Assembly (NCBI GenBank): GCA_013365365.1 | Contig: JABVXU010000592.1 | Location: forward strand, 1 to 33,318 | Origin: Cruorifilaria tuberocauda | Lineage: Eukaryota; Nematoda; Chromadorea; Rhabditida; Onchocercidae | Reading direction: 5' to 3' | Length of the DNA stretch: 33,318 nucleotides | Shown here: positions 1 to 12,240 of the stretch, piece after piece | Position numbering within the stretch: position 1 is the stretch's first letter | How the letters are laid out: every line of letters begins with the position of its first letter | The notes under the pieces: model-generated | Databases searched by the model: none | Told to the model about the DNA's origin: nothing | Seen by the model: the letters and a program-made list of their open reading frames with translations, nothing else | Translations under genes and position numbers: made by a program

Positions 1-674
1 CAAGCGGCTTCATTCTCTCAACTTGTCAGCAATCAAAAATTATATTCTATAACTGTCTCGTAAGTTTAAATCCCAGAAGCTTCTCCAACATAAACGAGCC
101 TTCAGTACACATCGAGTGTATCAAAAACCAAAGCTCTTTTAAGCAATAAATATCTGCAACACTATTTTATCAAGTATTATTTTGCTAGCATGTTTTCAAG
201 CATTAAATTTTGCTTTTGAGTAGAAATAGAAAATTAGTCAGAAAGAGATATTTACTCTATCTGCTATATGTATTAACAGCCAATAATAATGTCATTATAA
301 ATTATATTTGCTATACCGATTATCATTTAGTTACTGTTTCGAACATACTACTTCGAAACTTTCATCAGTGAGAAGTTTCAAGTAAAAATCAATAAATTGA
401 GGCTTGGTCTATTGACTTTGTAAATATAAAATTCTTTAAAATTTCGATCATATATAATATTTGAAAATTGCTTTTGATTATTTTTGAACACTGCTTGGCT
501 TTTTACAAAAGCTTTTCTATCATGCTAAAATTGCAAAAAAAAAAACAATTTATCTGCGTATATTAATTTGTCTAATTAATAGAATTTTTGAAGTTGGAAA
601 ATTCTGAAAAAAAACAACTTTGAATTTTTGTCATATAAAGTGGAAAATAATAAAATTCACGAACACAAACTCAC
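1..674. other. Unassigned AT-rich sequence at left edge
   Basis: I find no coding exon that I can support here. On the minus strand this is the sequence downstream of the orphan exon at 675-888, so the first part (minus strand, from about 674 downward) is probably intron. The donor at 674-669 reads GTGAGT. A following exon may lie here or beyond the left edge, but no acceptor plus reading frame stood out. Confidence 0.4.
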
Positions 675-888
675 CTATGTTTTGGACAATTGGCGCCAAT
701 AATAGGCCTTCGTTCCAGCTGACGCCACTTTATCCTGGACTTTGAATCAAGATTTGATGATTCTGAAATTGAACCGCGTTCACGATCGTGCCAAGCGTTA
801 AATAAACGTGATTGATACTTGTCAGCTTGAGTCGGCAATCGCCAGTTATAGTATTCTGGCCACTCGATACCACGACGATTTCTTTCCA
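675..888 (-). CDS. Internal exon of an unidentified gene (partial)
   Basis: A 214-base minus-strand exon encoding about 71 residues. It is bounded by a good acceptor (TTTCAATTACAG just above 888) and a good donor (ACATAG then GTGAGT at 675/674). The open frame enters needing one base from the previous exon and leaves with two bases over. The residues look like real protein, rich in Trp, Tyr, Arg and Pro (for example RRGIEWPEYYNWRLPTQ and KWRQLERRPIIGAN), unlike the AT-driven Ile/Phe/Lys/Asn of random local frames. I do not recognise the family and could not join it confidently to neighbouring exons. The rest of the gene presumably lies further left or in the next few kilobases on the right. 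No function is proposed. Confidence 0.6.
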
Positions 889-3456
889 CTGTAATTGAAA
901 TCATAAAAAATGTTTTCACTACTGATGATAAAAAAATCAATAACTGATTATATTTACACTATATCACTATGATATTGAAGTATGATATGATGTGATGTGA
1001 TTTTTAAGTGATTGCTTATTGTCCATTCAAGAGTATATTAATTTGTTGATAATAATCATGGTAAAAATGGATTTCAATTTTTAATCAAATTCAAAAGTAA
1101 ATTTACTACTATAATAATAACAATAAATGAAGGGAATAATATTATTGTTCAACAGATACACTATGCATTCAAATCAAAATATCTCATTTAAATTCTCAAT
1201 GCAAGTTGAAATTGAAATGATAAGTGAAATCTCTTCCAAATAAAATATTGTGAGGAGCAAACATTTTTTTTTACAAAATAATAAGCAATATTATGAATAG
1301 ATAACCTTTTCTGAGAGAATTTGCACATTTTTATGAATAACATTCTGAGAAGGCAAAAGAAGAAAATTGTGACTAATCTTTCTTAACTTTCATATCAATT
1401 CCCATGTCAATAGCATTTTTCTTCTTCCATTTTCAATATATCATAAAAAAAGGAAGAGAAATTTATCGAACAAGAAACTTCACAAATTTCCTCAAACTTC
1501 TGGAATGATTCGCTGAACCATTATTTGCTAAAAATGCCTCTAAATTGATTTATCAGAAATTGCTAAAGTATTTTCTTCTCCAATCATAGTAAAGAAGAAG
1601 CTCTGTTCCACATTCTTATTTATTACAAAAAAGTATATGTCGCGAAGTGCAAATGAAAAATACATAAGATGAAAAATTTGTAAATTTTAGGAAATCATGC
1701 ATTGTATGTTTAATTAAATATGCGAATTCGACAACAGCAGCAAAAGACACATATTTTCTGACCTCTACCGGATCATATATTTCCTCAGATTCATCTACCA
1801 ATTCTAAACTTATTATCATAATTTTTCTTTGAGATAGTAATACTTTATCCTGAATGAATACAAACTTATTATATATCATCCGTGTAACATGTTTCAAATT
1901 ACTGCTATCCTTTATTACTTTTTTATCGTTATCTAAAAAAAGGATAAAGAATGAATAACTTAATTAGTAAATGAATAAAATCTAAGTAGAGGAATTAAGT
2001 TATGAAAAGCGCGAAGTACTACTACGATATCAGATATAGTCAATAATGATAATTTTAGAAATTGATTTTTTTATTTTTCATTATGATCATTGGAAAAACA
2101 TGATTTCTATTATAATTTAAAAAATTTTCACATAATATTTTGCTCATAAATTGATTTCATTTCATTCGTAATTTAATTGAACTATGAGAACAGAAAGGAG
2201 TTTAGTTAATACTTTACTAATAAAACTTCATAACGGAAAACAGAGTAAGCTAATAGAATGTGACTTAGCATGAAATTACAGCTAATATAAGACATTTATA
2301 GATATCTGATACTTTTGAATAACTTAAGAGAAACATTGGCAGTTCCAAATTATTAAAGTTAATAGTTAATTGATATGAATTTCATTTTTGCACAGAAAGT
2401 TAATTTAAAATAAAGCGATCGAGAGTGAAGAATGAAAGTAAATTAAATGAAGAAAAAATTCAATCGAAATAAAATGTTTATTACAATCACATTAAATATA
2501 GGCTACAAATTTGAATTTTAAATTATAGTCACAAGAAATTCTAACGAGAAAGATTCCTTCCAGTTCTTTACCAATATTTCCACAATTTAATGCATACCAG
2601 AAAAAAGTAATCGAAGGAGAAATAATCTACCGAACTATTAAGAAAGAAATCAATTAAAAGAATTTTTCACCCTGAGAAATTCTGAAAAACAATATTTGCT
2701 CAACAGTCATTTTGAAGGAGCTGTCAAAGAAAAACAATTAATCACATTTCAATTTTCTTGTTTTTTTTTCCAATCAAAAATTTCAAGAAAACCTTCAATA
2801 ATTAGAGTACATCTTACTTCCACTTTTTACTTTCTTCCATTTTTAATGCCCATCATTATCTATGTAATTATCAAATTTCAAAAAAGCATCTCAGGAAAAG
2901 AACTTATAGATTCATTCCTACAAGAAGATCAAATATCAGATACCTCTACTTCATCACTTTTCACATGTGAACATTCATCCTGCTCTATCCTTCAAAAAAA
3001 AGTAGAAATCCATTCACAGTGTACTAGGTACGTGTGCATGTTGTAGAATAATAGCAATGGCACAATGGCTTCATGTAGATCAAATATTAATGTACGGAAT
3101 CAACTTTTGAAAATGAACTTTTTGAAATTTATACGACTTCCAAAAAAATTCACCTCAAAATATTTTGCTTTTTTCAATACTTATTCATTATTTATTTCCT
3201 TACCAAATGCTGTTGAAATTTTAAAAAAAAGGGAAAAATGCCTACCTTTGATATACCTTTAGCTTTATAAAGTTGATATCAAAATAAGAAAACGTTATCA
3301 ACCAAGGTATGAAGAGAATGAATGCCCACCACAGGTGATGATCACATTTTCTTATTTACCTGAAAGTTTAATGTACTTAAAAAAGTTGTATATTCTAAAT
3401 AAATCACATATGTGTCATAAGTAGGACCAAGTATTCAAACTTATCTGAAAAATAAT

Positions 3457-3642
3457 TCATGAAGTGGAAATAGCTTGCGCAATTGTCATCAGAAGTGGCG
3501 CTAGCAAGCAGTAATAAAGTAGAATAAAACAAAAGAAATTGTTTGGAATGTGCGCGAGAGGTAAAACAATGAAAGCGAGAATGCCGTAAATAGTTGAAAG
3601 CTGATGAGGCATTATTTTATTTAAAATGCTATCTGCATCCAT
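3457..3642 (-). CDS. Doubtful 61-aa ORF with two hydrophobic segments
   Basis: A minus-strand ATG-to-TGA frame of 61 codons, starting MDADSILNKIMPHQ. It is followed by two hydrophobic stretches (about residues 18-33 and 36-57) separated by a short HIPNN turn, which would suit a small two-pass membrane protein or a membrane exon of a larger gene. An acceptor-like TAG lies about 16 bases before the ATG. The local base composition is somewhat less AT-rich than its surroundings. I recognise no family, and there are no neighbouring exons. A chance ORF is a real alternative. Confidence 0.2.
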   Translation of the reverse strand: MDADSILNKIMPHQLSTIYGILAFIVLPLAHIPNNFFCFILLYYCLLAPLLMTIAQAISTS

Positions 3643-4933
3643 TGAACGAAATAACTATTGCACTTTCTCGAGAACAGATCAGTCTTTTCAGAAGAGAAGA
3701 AAAAAGAATGAAATGGAGAGGTTTACCTGCCGAAACTTGATCAAGCCTATTCAAGACTTTTACGCCTAGTGAAGTATTCTACTGTTCTTTGTAAAAGAGA
3801 AAGTAAAAGAGTGTAGCCTATCCCACTTCATCATACTTCTTATCCTCTATTCCTCGGCCTATCGATTATTCATTGGGAATTTGCTAACCCTTCCAGCCTA
3901 AGCTTAGTTATTCTGCCAAAAAAAGAAAAGTTGCAAAGTGATAGTATATCACCAAATAGTTCCATAATTGACAAACCAAATTTTCATCTTTCCTTCCCTC
4001 TCTCTCTTTCTTTTCTTTTCCTCTCTTCCAGAAGGTTTACTACTATATGAATTTAAAAAAAAATGCCGATAATTATAATAATAATATAATGCCTAAAATT
4101 TTATCAATATGAGATCCTTTTTGAATTTAAGAACAAAATAATTCCGCTGCAAACATTTCTTTTTCAACTTTATAAGCTAATTTAACTTAGCTTACTTCTT
4201 GCAAAACAACTTACGGAAAATGTATTTTCAATTGATATATTAATGGCAAAATGAAAATTGCGCATTTTAAGGAAAAAAAAGTAAGGACGAAGATTTGTGA
4301 AAATTAACTGTAATTATTAGATGAAATACTTTCAACAACCTTTGATTTCTCTAAAAAATACAAATTTAGCACAAGAATTTTCGAAAACAAAGTTTTTTCT
4401 TCTTTAATTCAATAAGACAATTGTAATGATTAAGAAAAGAAACAAATTGAAAAAGAAAAAATCTTTATTCAATCGAATTAATTTACGGTAATAAAATATG
4501 CGAATAGGACGATATCAATCTTGTTTTTTCTTACATATTGCTACAGTGTTACTGTCATTCTTGACTTGAAAGATATCTGGGGAACTATTATGAATTTTAG
4601 TTATTTAACGAATGAAAAACAAATTACTATCAATATGAATAAAAAGAGACTTTCGTCACTGAGATACTCTCTACTACAACCTGAACTATCGACCTTTGTC
4701 CTTATTTCTGAGAACTGAATTTCGATGATAATATTGACCGATAAATAAACGAATAAGAAGATTTTAGAAAAAAAGTAGTTTATTGTTATCAAGGGAAAAG
4801 GATTCATTTTTTTGCTTCAATCATAAGGAATGTTTTGCTTGATTGGTTCTCTATTTAAAATTAATCATCATTATTCTCAGCTTATTTAATCACTTACTAA
4901 CAATTAAAAACATCAGAAGTGATAAATAATCAA

Positions 4934-4954
4934 AAGTGATAAGTGATAAGTGAT
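4934..4954 (+). repeat. Short tandem repeat, AAGTGAT x3
   Basis: Three perfect copies of the heptamer AAGTGAT. A diverged copy just upstream (about 4917-4925) makes a small cluster. It lies in noncoding sequence upstream of mrpl-9, and no function is evident. Confidence 0.8.
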
Positions 4955-5470
4955 AAAGGAATTCGGTATTTTCTTTCAAGAAAAACTAATATAGCATTAC
5001 GGACTCTTCGGCATTATCCGAATTTCGAAGAATTCTATCGCAACCATTCATCATTCTCTTATTCATCAAATGATCTGAACATCCAACGGCTATCGCTTCC
5101 TCCTCAATCGCATTTTCCACGCAAGTGATCGTACAACTCATCGATCACATCATGAATTTTCATCAATCGCTATCTGACTACCAACCTAATCCGAATTAAT
5201 TTTTCCAAATCCGTTGAATTCCTATGGACCACATGTAGAATGTTTTAGAGATTTATTCGATTTATTCGTTAAAAAATTTTCTTCACAGTTCTTCAGAAAT
5301 TTCATAATTTTCGAACTTCGAAGTGATAAGGGAAATTTTCATGTAGAAATAAGATTAACTATTTGAAAAACGTGTACTGAAATCCTTGAAGTGTTAAGGA
5401 TAACTGAGTAAATATAGTATGAAGCTAGTAAGTTAATATTGTTGCATATAATTTGTAGCTGCATATATTT

Positions 5471-5478
5471 TTTCTTAG
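5471..5478 (+). promoter_or_regulatory. Candidate trans-splice acceptor for mrpl-9
   Basis: TTTCTTAG preceded by a T-rich run, 131 bases before the proposed ATG at 5610. It could receive a spliced leader or join an upstream noncoding exon. The leader it would create contains a 12-codon upstream ORF (5522-5557). A second, closer acceptor-like site is CTTTTCGAAG ending at 5600, which would give a 9-base leader and skip that ORF. Confidence 0.35.
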
Positions 5479-5609
5479 GAGAGAACAGTCAATTTGGCCG
5501 TTGTTTTACACATATCATCAAATGCTCACAGTTGTACCGATAATTTGCTGTATGTAAAATTGTTGAAAGATTTGTTGAAATATTTACCGACTTTTCGAAG
5601 GAATTCTCG

Positions 5610-7721
5610 ATGTTTTTTGTACCACTTTGTAAGCATCTCGGTAGCTTCACCAATAACACAGTATTACAAGCTCGGGTAAGTAAATGAGTAAAATCTTCTA
5701 TTTCACACTTATATTTTATCAGTAAAATAAATTCACTTTTTCCCGAAAAAACCTTGCATTGTTTGATTTTTTTCCATGAAGCATATGTAAGATACAGTGA
5801 AAATTTCCATTTACCTTTTAACTATTTCATAATTTTCCATCATCTGCAGGAGACTGATATTTTCTCTTCATTTAATAAATCTTAATTACTATTATGGTAT
5901 CTGTTACTATTGTTGCAGTTCACATGGATTTTACGAAGGGTTTTTGCTCCAGAACCCACACAGCCAGGATGTATGCAACGCAATCCGGCTGAACATCCAG
6001 ATCTCATGAAATTAGAGGTCGTGGAAATAGAAGATTTGAAACCAGCGGGACCTCTGAAAGTTATTTTACTGAAAGATGTAGAAGGTTAATTTATTTAATG
6101 TTTCAGTTTATCACAGAAGTATCAAGTGCGTACCAGGAATCATGATATTTCTATGGGATAGGAAAGAAATTAATGTACATATTATTGATGATAATTTCAC
6201 AGGAAGAGATTTTCAGGATCCAGGATCTGATGTTTGTCTTCCAGAGGATTTTTAAACTAATTTTATACTTTCACAATATATTATTACATCCAACACTTGT
6301 GGGAATAAAGTGCTCGATTAGCCAAGGGAAATAAGCTTGAAACGACTGGATTGAACTTGTGACCCTAGCAATCTGAAATCGGTTCTTACGACTTTCTGAA
6401 TTGTTAACTAATCACTTTTTCATGATAGTGTAAGAGATGAAAATTAAATTTTATTTCTGGAGTTCAAAATTATGACTTTTAAGGTGTCGGTAATCAGTTT
6501 GATGTTATTGAAGTGAATCGTAGACTTGCGCGAAATGATTTGTTGTTAACGCAAAAAGCAGCGTATGCTTCGCCATTCAATTTGCAGTATTATGGAGAGA
6601 TGAAGGAGGTCTATCTGCTAGAAAAGCTATAATTGATAGAAATTTCCTAACTCTTTTGAATCTCGGGAATTAAAAATATATAAGGCGAAACAACATAGAT
6701 GCTAAGGAAAAGCACCAGATCCTAATACTTCAAAATGATAGGATAGTTTATCGGTTCGAAAAGTATCTTTCTTGTGAAAGATTTTTATCGAATATCTCAT
6801 TTCAGAAAATGAAAGATGAGCTGATAAAACGTATTCGCATTCCATACGATTATATATTGCTTGGAAGAGAACTGGTCAAAAAAGTTATATCGTTGCGAGT
6901 TTCAATGGAAAACCCTTGGTTATTAGACAAATTGATCGTTAAAGTTTCTTTACGGCAAGAGGTGCTTTTTATTGTTTTTGAGAAACTAAGATTCTCATTT
7001 TATTTTCTTATTATAGCGATCGAATTGACTCGTTAGTCTGTATTTAAGCTATCATTTTTTCTTCTTAACTCAATAAACCCGAGTATTCCTAAAATATATC
7101 AGATTATATTGAAATTTGAGATAATTTCTTGCATTCCCGTCTTCTTTTCGCATCTTTCTTTGCGAAAAAGCTAAGAATTATCAATATTTTTATTATCGTA
7201 TTATTAAGAATTATCAGTATTTCAATGTGAACGACAATTTCAGGGAGTTGAAATTATAGATGACATGATTTTCCTCGAAAATAAAAATTTGAGGGGACCA
7301 AACATTGAGCTGGAAGCTCATCTAATACGATTCTATGTCGTTGTTTGTAATCAATATATTATTCCTATGATTGGTCGTATTTCTCACATATCATCAGATG
7401 AAAGCAAACAGGTTCATCGTTTCCAAATTCATATGCTTTTTTCGAAGATTTTAATGCGTATTCAATCTACTCTTCGCAGCTTAATTTTCGTGCTTCATAG
7501 TATTTCCTAAACATCTCGTATACTGCTGTCGTGCTTGGGCTAGGGATAGAAAAAGTGCATTATTGCAGGTACTTCATCCTGAAATAACACGAACACCAAC
7601 TCAAGATGATCTCAAAAAGTACGGCATCGCTGAAGAACAGCCATATTTCGCGAAAAAGCCAGAAATCCTAGAAGACTTTGATGTTGCTGGTTTTATGCAA
7701 AGGAGACGAAATAACGAATAA
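5610..7721 (+). CDS. mrpl-9: Mitochondrial large-ribosomal-subunit protein bL9m
   Basis: Six exons: 5610-5675, 5919-6084, 6484-6608, 6806-6961, 7244-7411 and 7569-7721 (stop TAA), giving 277 residues, close to the roughly 267 of human MRPL9. Phases agree at every junction. The start was chosen because only this frame joins exon 2 in phase; it gives an N-terminus (MFFVPLCKHLGSF...) with basic and hydrophobic residues suited to mitochondrial import. Residues about 68-86 match the bL9 N-domain core (VILLKDVEGVGNQFDVIEV), followed by RRLARNDLLLTQKAAYASPFN, the equivalent of the conserved bL9 loop that contacts 23S-type rRNA. bL9 sits near the L1 stalk base of the mitoribosome. Exon 3 uses an unusual TTTTAAG acceptor. 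The gene is convergent with uaf-2. AATAAA overlaps the stop (7717-7722), with another copy at 7893-7898. Confidence 0.9.
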
Positions 7722-8511
7722 AAGTCATGGGTCAATTGCCCATAGATAGAACTGGCTGCCATATGCTCTGTGCAAACATAGTGGAACATGACAAGAAAAG
7801 GAAATCTGCATGTAAAACAACATTCCAAAAAGACTTTGATAAAGAGTATGGTTAGGTTCTCGGAATGAAAAGTGATTTATTCGAAAAATCCTAATAAACA
7901 CAGAGAAATAATGCAGTAATCGTTTTTGGAAAATATAATACAGAAACCAACGCATGCAGGAATCTACTCATTAGTTCCCACAGCTAAAACAACGTGGACA
8001 TGATACCAGTATCAATCGCTGTAAAATCATTGATAATCAACAATCCATCTAAGAGAACAGAGCAAGTACAAAAGGACTTAATAGTACCATAATTTCTTCA
8101 AGCTACGAAATTTGAAGTTCTCCCTATAAGGTGAAGGCATTTACCAATTCTGAATCAGAAATTCATTAAAAAAGGTCTCTAGATATTTTGATAACTCCAC
8201 CACAGTATACTAAATCCAGAGAAAAAAGATAATAAAGTCAATCTTTTGTATACAAACTAGATCTTGAACAACCTTCACAATATTCAAAAAGAAAAACCGT
8301 GAGGAAGGAATTCCTGGGACAGAACAAAGCAGTGAGTAAACTTGAACTACTTGAAATTACTCAAAATTAAGTTACAAATATTACAATGTCCTTTGTTTTC
8401 GCAATAATCATTACACATAAAAACTATGTAAAACGACAAAACAATCTTACAACCAACATCAGTTAGAGAACGATCGGTAGTGTTCAAACACATAATTGGA
8501 TGACCAATACA
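7722..8511. other. Convergent 3' spacer between mrpl-9 and uaf-2
   Basis: The 790 bases between the two stop codons hold the 3' UTRs of both genes. AATAAA at 7893-7898 is a candidate plus-strand polyadenylation signal for mrpl-9. I see no further exon. Short minus-strand ORFs in 7600-7955 overlap the last mrpl-9 exon or its UTR and look like chance frames. Confidence 0.6.
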
Positions 8512-10643
8512 TTAGTATCGCCGACCACGTTCTCTCTCTCGCCAATCATCACGAGATCGATCGCGCGGTGACCGATCGCGCCGACGATCGCGTTTTGCGC
8601 TAGGATAATGGCCTGCTTCATCTGCGTAACGACCTCTACAAAAATTTGCCTATAAATTTAGATCGTTGTGTAGTATTCAAGACACTTTTTTGCAAAACCA
8701 AACGTTGATCTCAGAATGGAACAACTAATGATGAAAGCAAGGAACAATCCCAATCCCGATATCTAGGATATATATACATATATATATAATTAACAAAATT
8801 ACCAAAATACCTGCGGCCAAAAAGCCTTTCTCCCAACTCTGGACTGATTGCTTTTAGATGCATGAAGTTGCAGAATCCACCTTTATAACACGTGGTCACT
8901 TCGTGTTGACGGCAACGCGATTCCCGGAAATCTGTCACTGGTGAAAGCTCTGCATATATCGGTTGTCCATTAAACCTGAAATTTCTAGCTTTTCAATTAC
9001 TTCAAAAATACGAAACTTGTAAAAAGGAGAAGGTGCCAAAACTATAGTGTTGAATGAAACCCAACAAAACAGGTAGGACTGACTCACCTAAAAATAAATC
9101 AAGTAAAGTCACAAAGTGAGACAGATATTTCTCTATACCCTAACCAACAACAATTTACCTTTCAAAGGATCGTCATCGCATCAGAGGATGTATGAGAAAT
9201 ATCTAAATTAGGATTAAGTTAGTGGTACTAGAGAGTGAATAAGTGTTTATGCTGCTCACTAAATTCTTGAAATTTCATTAAATTTACATATTCCTGGCCG
9301 ATCCAGAACACAGTACTGCTTTCCGGAGAGAAGATTGCTTAAGAAGTTGCACTTTTGACTACATAATCTGTATTATAGATCTAAATATAATTGAATCAGA
9401 TGCAGTATCTAAAAGAATGGTTGGTAAGATTGCTGCTGTAGCAATGAGCCATTTAATTTGGATTCGCCAGGTACCGCTGACAGAGCGACGTTGAGAATCT
9501 AAACAAGTTGAGCATCAGTTTTCGATAGGAGAACGGTTTACAAGAGTACACTTATGCAACTCCTCACCCTATTCTAAAATTTAGAAAAAACTTTCATAAA
9601 CTACTCCACTTTCCTGGCCTTCCTGAAAAAGTGCTCAAAATCCGGATCCAAAAAATCGAAATAAGGGAAAAAAATTTTTGACGATGCCATGGCAAGAACC
9701 TATATAACAACCTGAAACATGCAATGCGGGGCTTACGAATGTATAAATGTTAGAGTGTAATTGAAACTTCCCTAACTTACCAACGATTTTCAAGATCCTT
9801 CACAGCCTTTTCAGCATCTTCTTCCCGCATGAATTTCACATAAACATTACCGATCATATGTTCGCCGATATTTTCACACACATTCATCTCATCTATTTCA
9901 CCATACTTCTTTTCCAGTTCAGTGAACACCTGGAATACTCGATAAGTAGCACTGTAAGGATTCATAAATTACTCCAGATAGAAGGAAGATGAAAAAGTGA
10001 TCTGGTAAAATTTTTTAGCATTATGTTGGCAATAATTTCCAAAAGTAAGTTTTTACAAATATCCATGATTTTAAACCAGAAAAAAACCAAAATTTTTTGA
10101 TATTACTACTCACTTCTTCATAGAATTCATCAAAATAAGCTTGCTCTTCGTCATTCTTCTTCCCAACTTCTGAAAATAAGTTCCTTGAAATAACGTTGTA
10201 ACAGATTAATCAAACTATTCGAAATAAACTGAACTAAAATTTACTGTCGAAAGCGTCTGCTTGACGCACGTCAACGATAGGATTATGGTAAAAATTCTGA
10301 AGTAAAACAGTCGGTGAAAATGTTGGTCGATGATGAGTTCGTGAGCATTTATCACCATGACGACAGGCACCGATCTAAAAAAATGAAATTCATAATAACT
10401 GTGAATTTTCGTCATACCCATGACAGTCACAATTACTAATAAATTTGACAAACAGGAAATTTCAACATGCAAGACTATTTTTATTTCGTATCTAATATAG
10501 CACTGATTAAAAGTTGATACCTTAAAGTAGAATGAACAGTTAACTTTATCTTTTTCGGTACCATAAATGGAAGCCAAATATTCGGCGCCTGAAAGTCCTT
10601 CTGTTTGTTGATAACCATAAGATCCCATACGTCGACCAGCCAT
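8512..10643 (-). CDS. uaf-2: U2AF small subunit (U2AF35), 3' splice-site recognition factor
   Basis: Six minus-strand exons in transcript order: 10643-10521, 10374-10245, 10169-10114, 9929-9781, 8975-8811 and 8635-8512 (stop TAA), giving 248 residues, near the 240 of human U2AF1. Phases agree throughout. Domains: first CCCH zinc finger C36-x8-C45-x5-C51-x3-H55; U2AF-homology (atypical RRM) domain about 56-165, including [16 protein letters not shown], the acidic helix [16 protein letters not shown], and the R-W-F motif at 152-154; second CCCH finger C174-x7-C182-x5-C188-x3-H192; then a short Arg/Asp/Ser-rich tail ending RERERGRRY. The family binds the 3' splice-site AG and pairs with U2AF65. 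About 20 residues ([20 protein letters not shown]) precede the [13 protein letters not shown] block, where human U2AF1 has only a couple. Intron 4 is long (805 bases). The Trp153 codon is split by intron 4. Confidence 0.95.
8769..8789. repeat. AT dinucleotide microsatellite
   Basis: A short run of TA/AT dinucleotides with one interruption. It lies in the last intron of uaf-2 (8636-8810), where the host intron is only 175 bases long. Confidence 0.7.
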
Positions 10644-10679
10644 CAATCTTTTTGGTTCCTATTATCTCTCTGCTTAATT

Positions 10680-10690
10680 CTGAAATTTGA
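10680..10690 (-). promoter_or_regulatory. Candidate spliced-leader acceptor of uaf-2
   Basis: On the minus strand the sequence reads TCAAATTTCAG directly before position 10679. It would leave a 36-base leader before the ATG at 10643. The match to the nematode TTTCAG acceptor consensus and the short leader both suit trans-splicing. No in-frame upstream exon is needed. Confidence 0.55.
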
Positions 10691-12192
10691 ATTTTATATA
10701 TTTCCCATTAATTCAATATAACATTGGTAAATCCTATTAAAAATCGTTACAACAACGAAACCATTGAGTGCCATGAATGTCACAGCACTTACGCATACGT
10801 GTAGAAAACATCGTAAGCCCAAAGCGTATTCCTGTCGTAGCTATACCAATTACTAAATTGCTCATCAAGTAATTCAATAATTGTTAACCCCTCCTTACAG
10901 AGCATCAATAATGAAAGCAAAAGAACAATTCTCTCAAGTCACGTCACAGATATTTGTCACTAGCACCTACTCACGTCCAACAGTTACGAACAAAGTGCAA
11001 CATTTGGAAAAAGCGCTACAGTATTCAACGGATTTCGTGTTGATAGTTTAGTTTCTGAAGAAGCTAAGTAATACGCTCATTCATGCCGCCAAAATGTTAA
11101 TGCAGTGTGACTGTTGCGCTTCGTGCAGTTGTAGTGTTACTTCACACGCGTAAACATCAAAAGTGATCGATAAAATTAGCATCAATCTCTTCAGATGTTG
11201 AGATTATCATAACGGATTCATGTAATTGATCGGCTTATACACTACGGAGCACACATTGAACCATCCAGAACCGAAGATTAGGAGAATCGGAGAAACAAAT
11301 CGAAGACGTATCAGTCGAGTAATTAATTATAGCGAAGTAATTAATTGGATCGATATTTCATCTAATTACATATATTAATAAGTTATAATTATTTTTCAAA
11401 GAGTGTGAGTAGGATAAAGAAATGCGAAATACTGTGAGTTATTCTGCAATGTAGAGTTTGCTGTGTAGGGGAGTGCAACCGATCAGATGATGGCATAGGC
11501 CTTTTGCTCCCTCATGATATCGATTTGTCGCAGAGATGATGTAATACCTGTACCGAGTTGATCGCGTCTCCTCAGGTAATCGTCACTTCCCACTGACATG
11601 TTTATTCATTGAAGGAGTAGCATTGTTGACAGTTCCTCTCTTTCGATGGTAGTGTCCCTGCCCTCAGCAAACGATATTAGCTTATTTGCAAAAGTCACGA
11701 GTTCCGCAGGAAGTTCCAGCAAATCAATGGTACACTCTTCCTGGCTCACTCTTGTTGTATTATTATAGTACCTCCCCTTCCCCTGGTACGGTTATCGTTT
11801 TGTATCCTGTTGTCAATTGTAGAGCAGCGATAGTTTGATGCCTTCTTCCTCTCTCCTCATTCTAAGGCTATCCATGTATTGCAGAGAGATACCTCTCATG
11901 TATCTACTTATTGTTTAAACTAGTCTCGTTTTCCTTTTCCCGTCATTTTTGTGCCTAACATTAATTGTTGTATGTTTTTTTTCTTTTTTCCTACAGTCCT
12001 TGTGTGACAAGCTTATTCTTAGTCCCCTCCAATGCTGCTTTAGCTCAGTTATTCTTCCTTCAGAACAGTTCATCTGTACGATGAATTATCTAGCATGTTT
12101 TGTCTTCCCCTCGCTATCATTATCGTTTAAACAAATTGCCTATCACTTTCACGTTCAATATTTCCCATCTTCACTTTGCGTTTACTGAAATT
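10691..12192. other. Divergent intergenic region between uaf-2 and the zinc-finger gene
   Basis: About 1.5 kb separating two genes read away from each other, so it presumably carries both promoters. The middle part (about 10.9-11.9 kb) is less AT-rich than most noncoding DNA in the window. No ORF of believable composition is present; the 79-codon frame at 11949-12188 is a Phe/Cys/Ser-rich chance frame. No core promoter motif could be assigned with confidence. Confidence 0.5.
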
Positions 12193-12205
12193 GAATATTT
12201 TGCAG
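12193..12205 (+). promoter_or_regulatory. Candidate spliced-leader acceptor of the zinc-finger gene
   Basis: GAATATTTTGCAG ends at 12205, 35 bases before the ATG at 12241. Leader length and acceptor quality match those seen for uaf-2 and the small coiled-coil gene, which supports 12241 as the true start. Confidence 0.5.
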
Positions 12206-12240
12206 GTTAAGATCCACCGAAGAGGAGTCGTTTGCTTAGC

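Larger units (their letters stand above)
889..5478. other. Gene-poor AT-rich stretch
   Basis: About 4.6 kb with very high AT content and many poly-A/T runs. Short open frames occur on both strands (for example 2696-3046 plus, 4943-5128 plus, 1616-1897 minus). Apart from the small ORF at 3457-3642, none has a convincing composition, domain or flanking splice sites. Part of it may be intron or upstream region of the gene containing the 675-888 exon. The right end is upstream of mrpl-9. Confidence 0.4.

Noticed and set aside
1763..1849. Possible minus-strand exon (about 29 codons) with acceptor and donor-like ends
   Set aside because: It leaves phase 0, which does not fit the phase of the 675-888 exon. 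The residues are not distinctive and no intermediate exon was found.
2696..3046. 116-codon plus-strand open frame
   Set aside because: It starts at a non-ATG codon, is rich in Phe/Ile/Ser/Lys as expected of AT-rich chance frames, and has no domain or splice context.
4943..5128. 61-codon plus-strand frame with a less AT-rich interior
   Set aside because: The residues (for example TLRHYPNFEEFYRNH) look somewhat coding, but there is no donor, no recognised family and no phase link to mrpl-9.
5494..5679. Open frame overlapping the first mrpl-9 exon
   Set aside because: It leaves the donor at 5675 in the wrong phase for exon 2. Only the overlapping frame starting at 5610 joins correctly.
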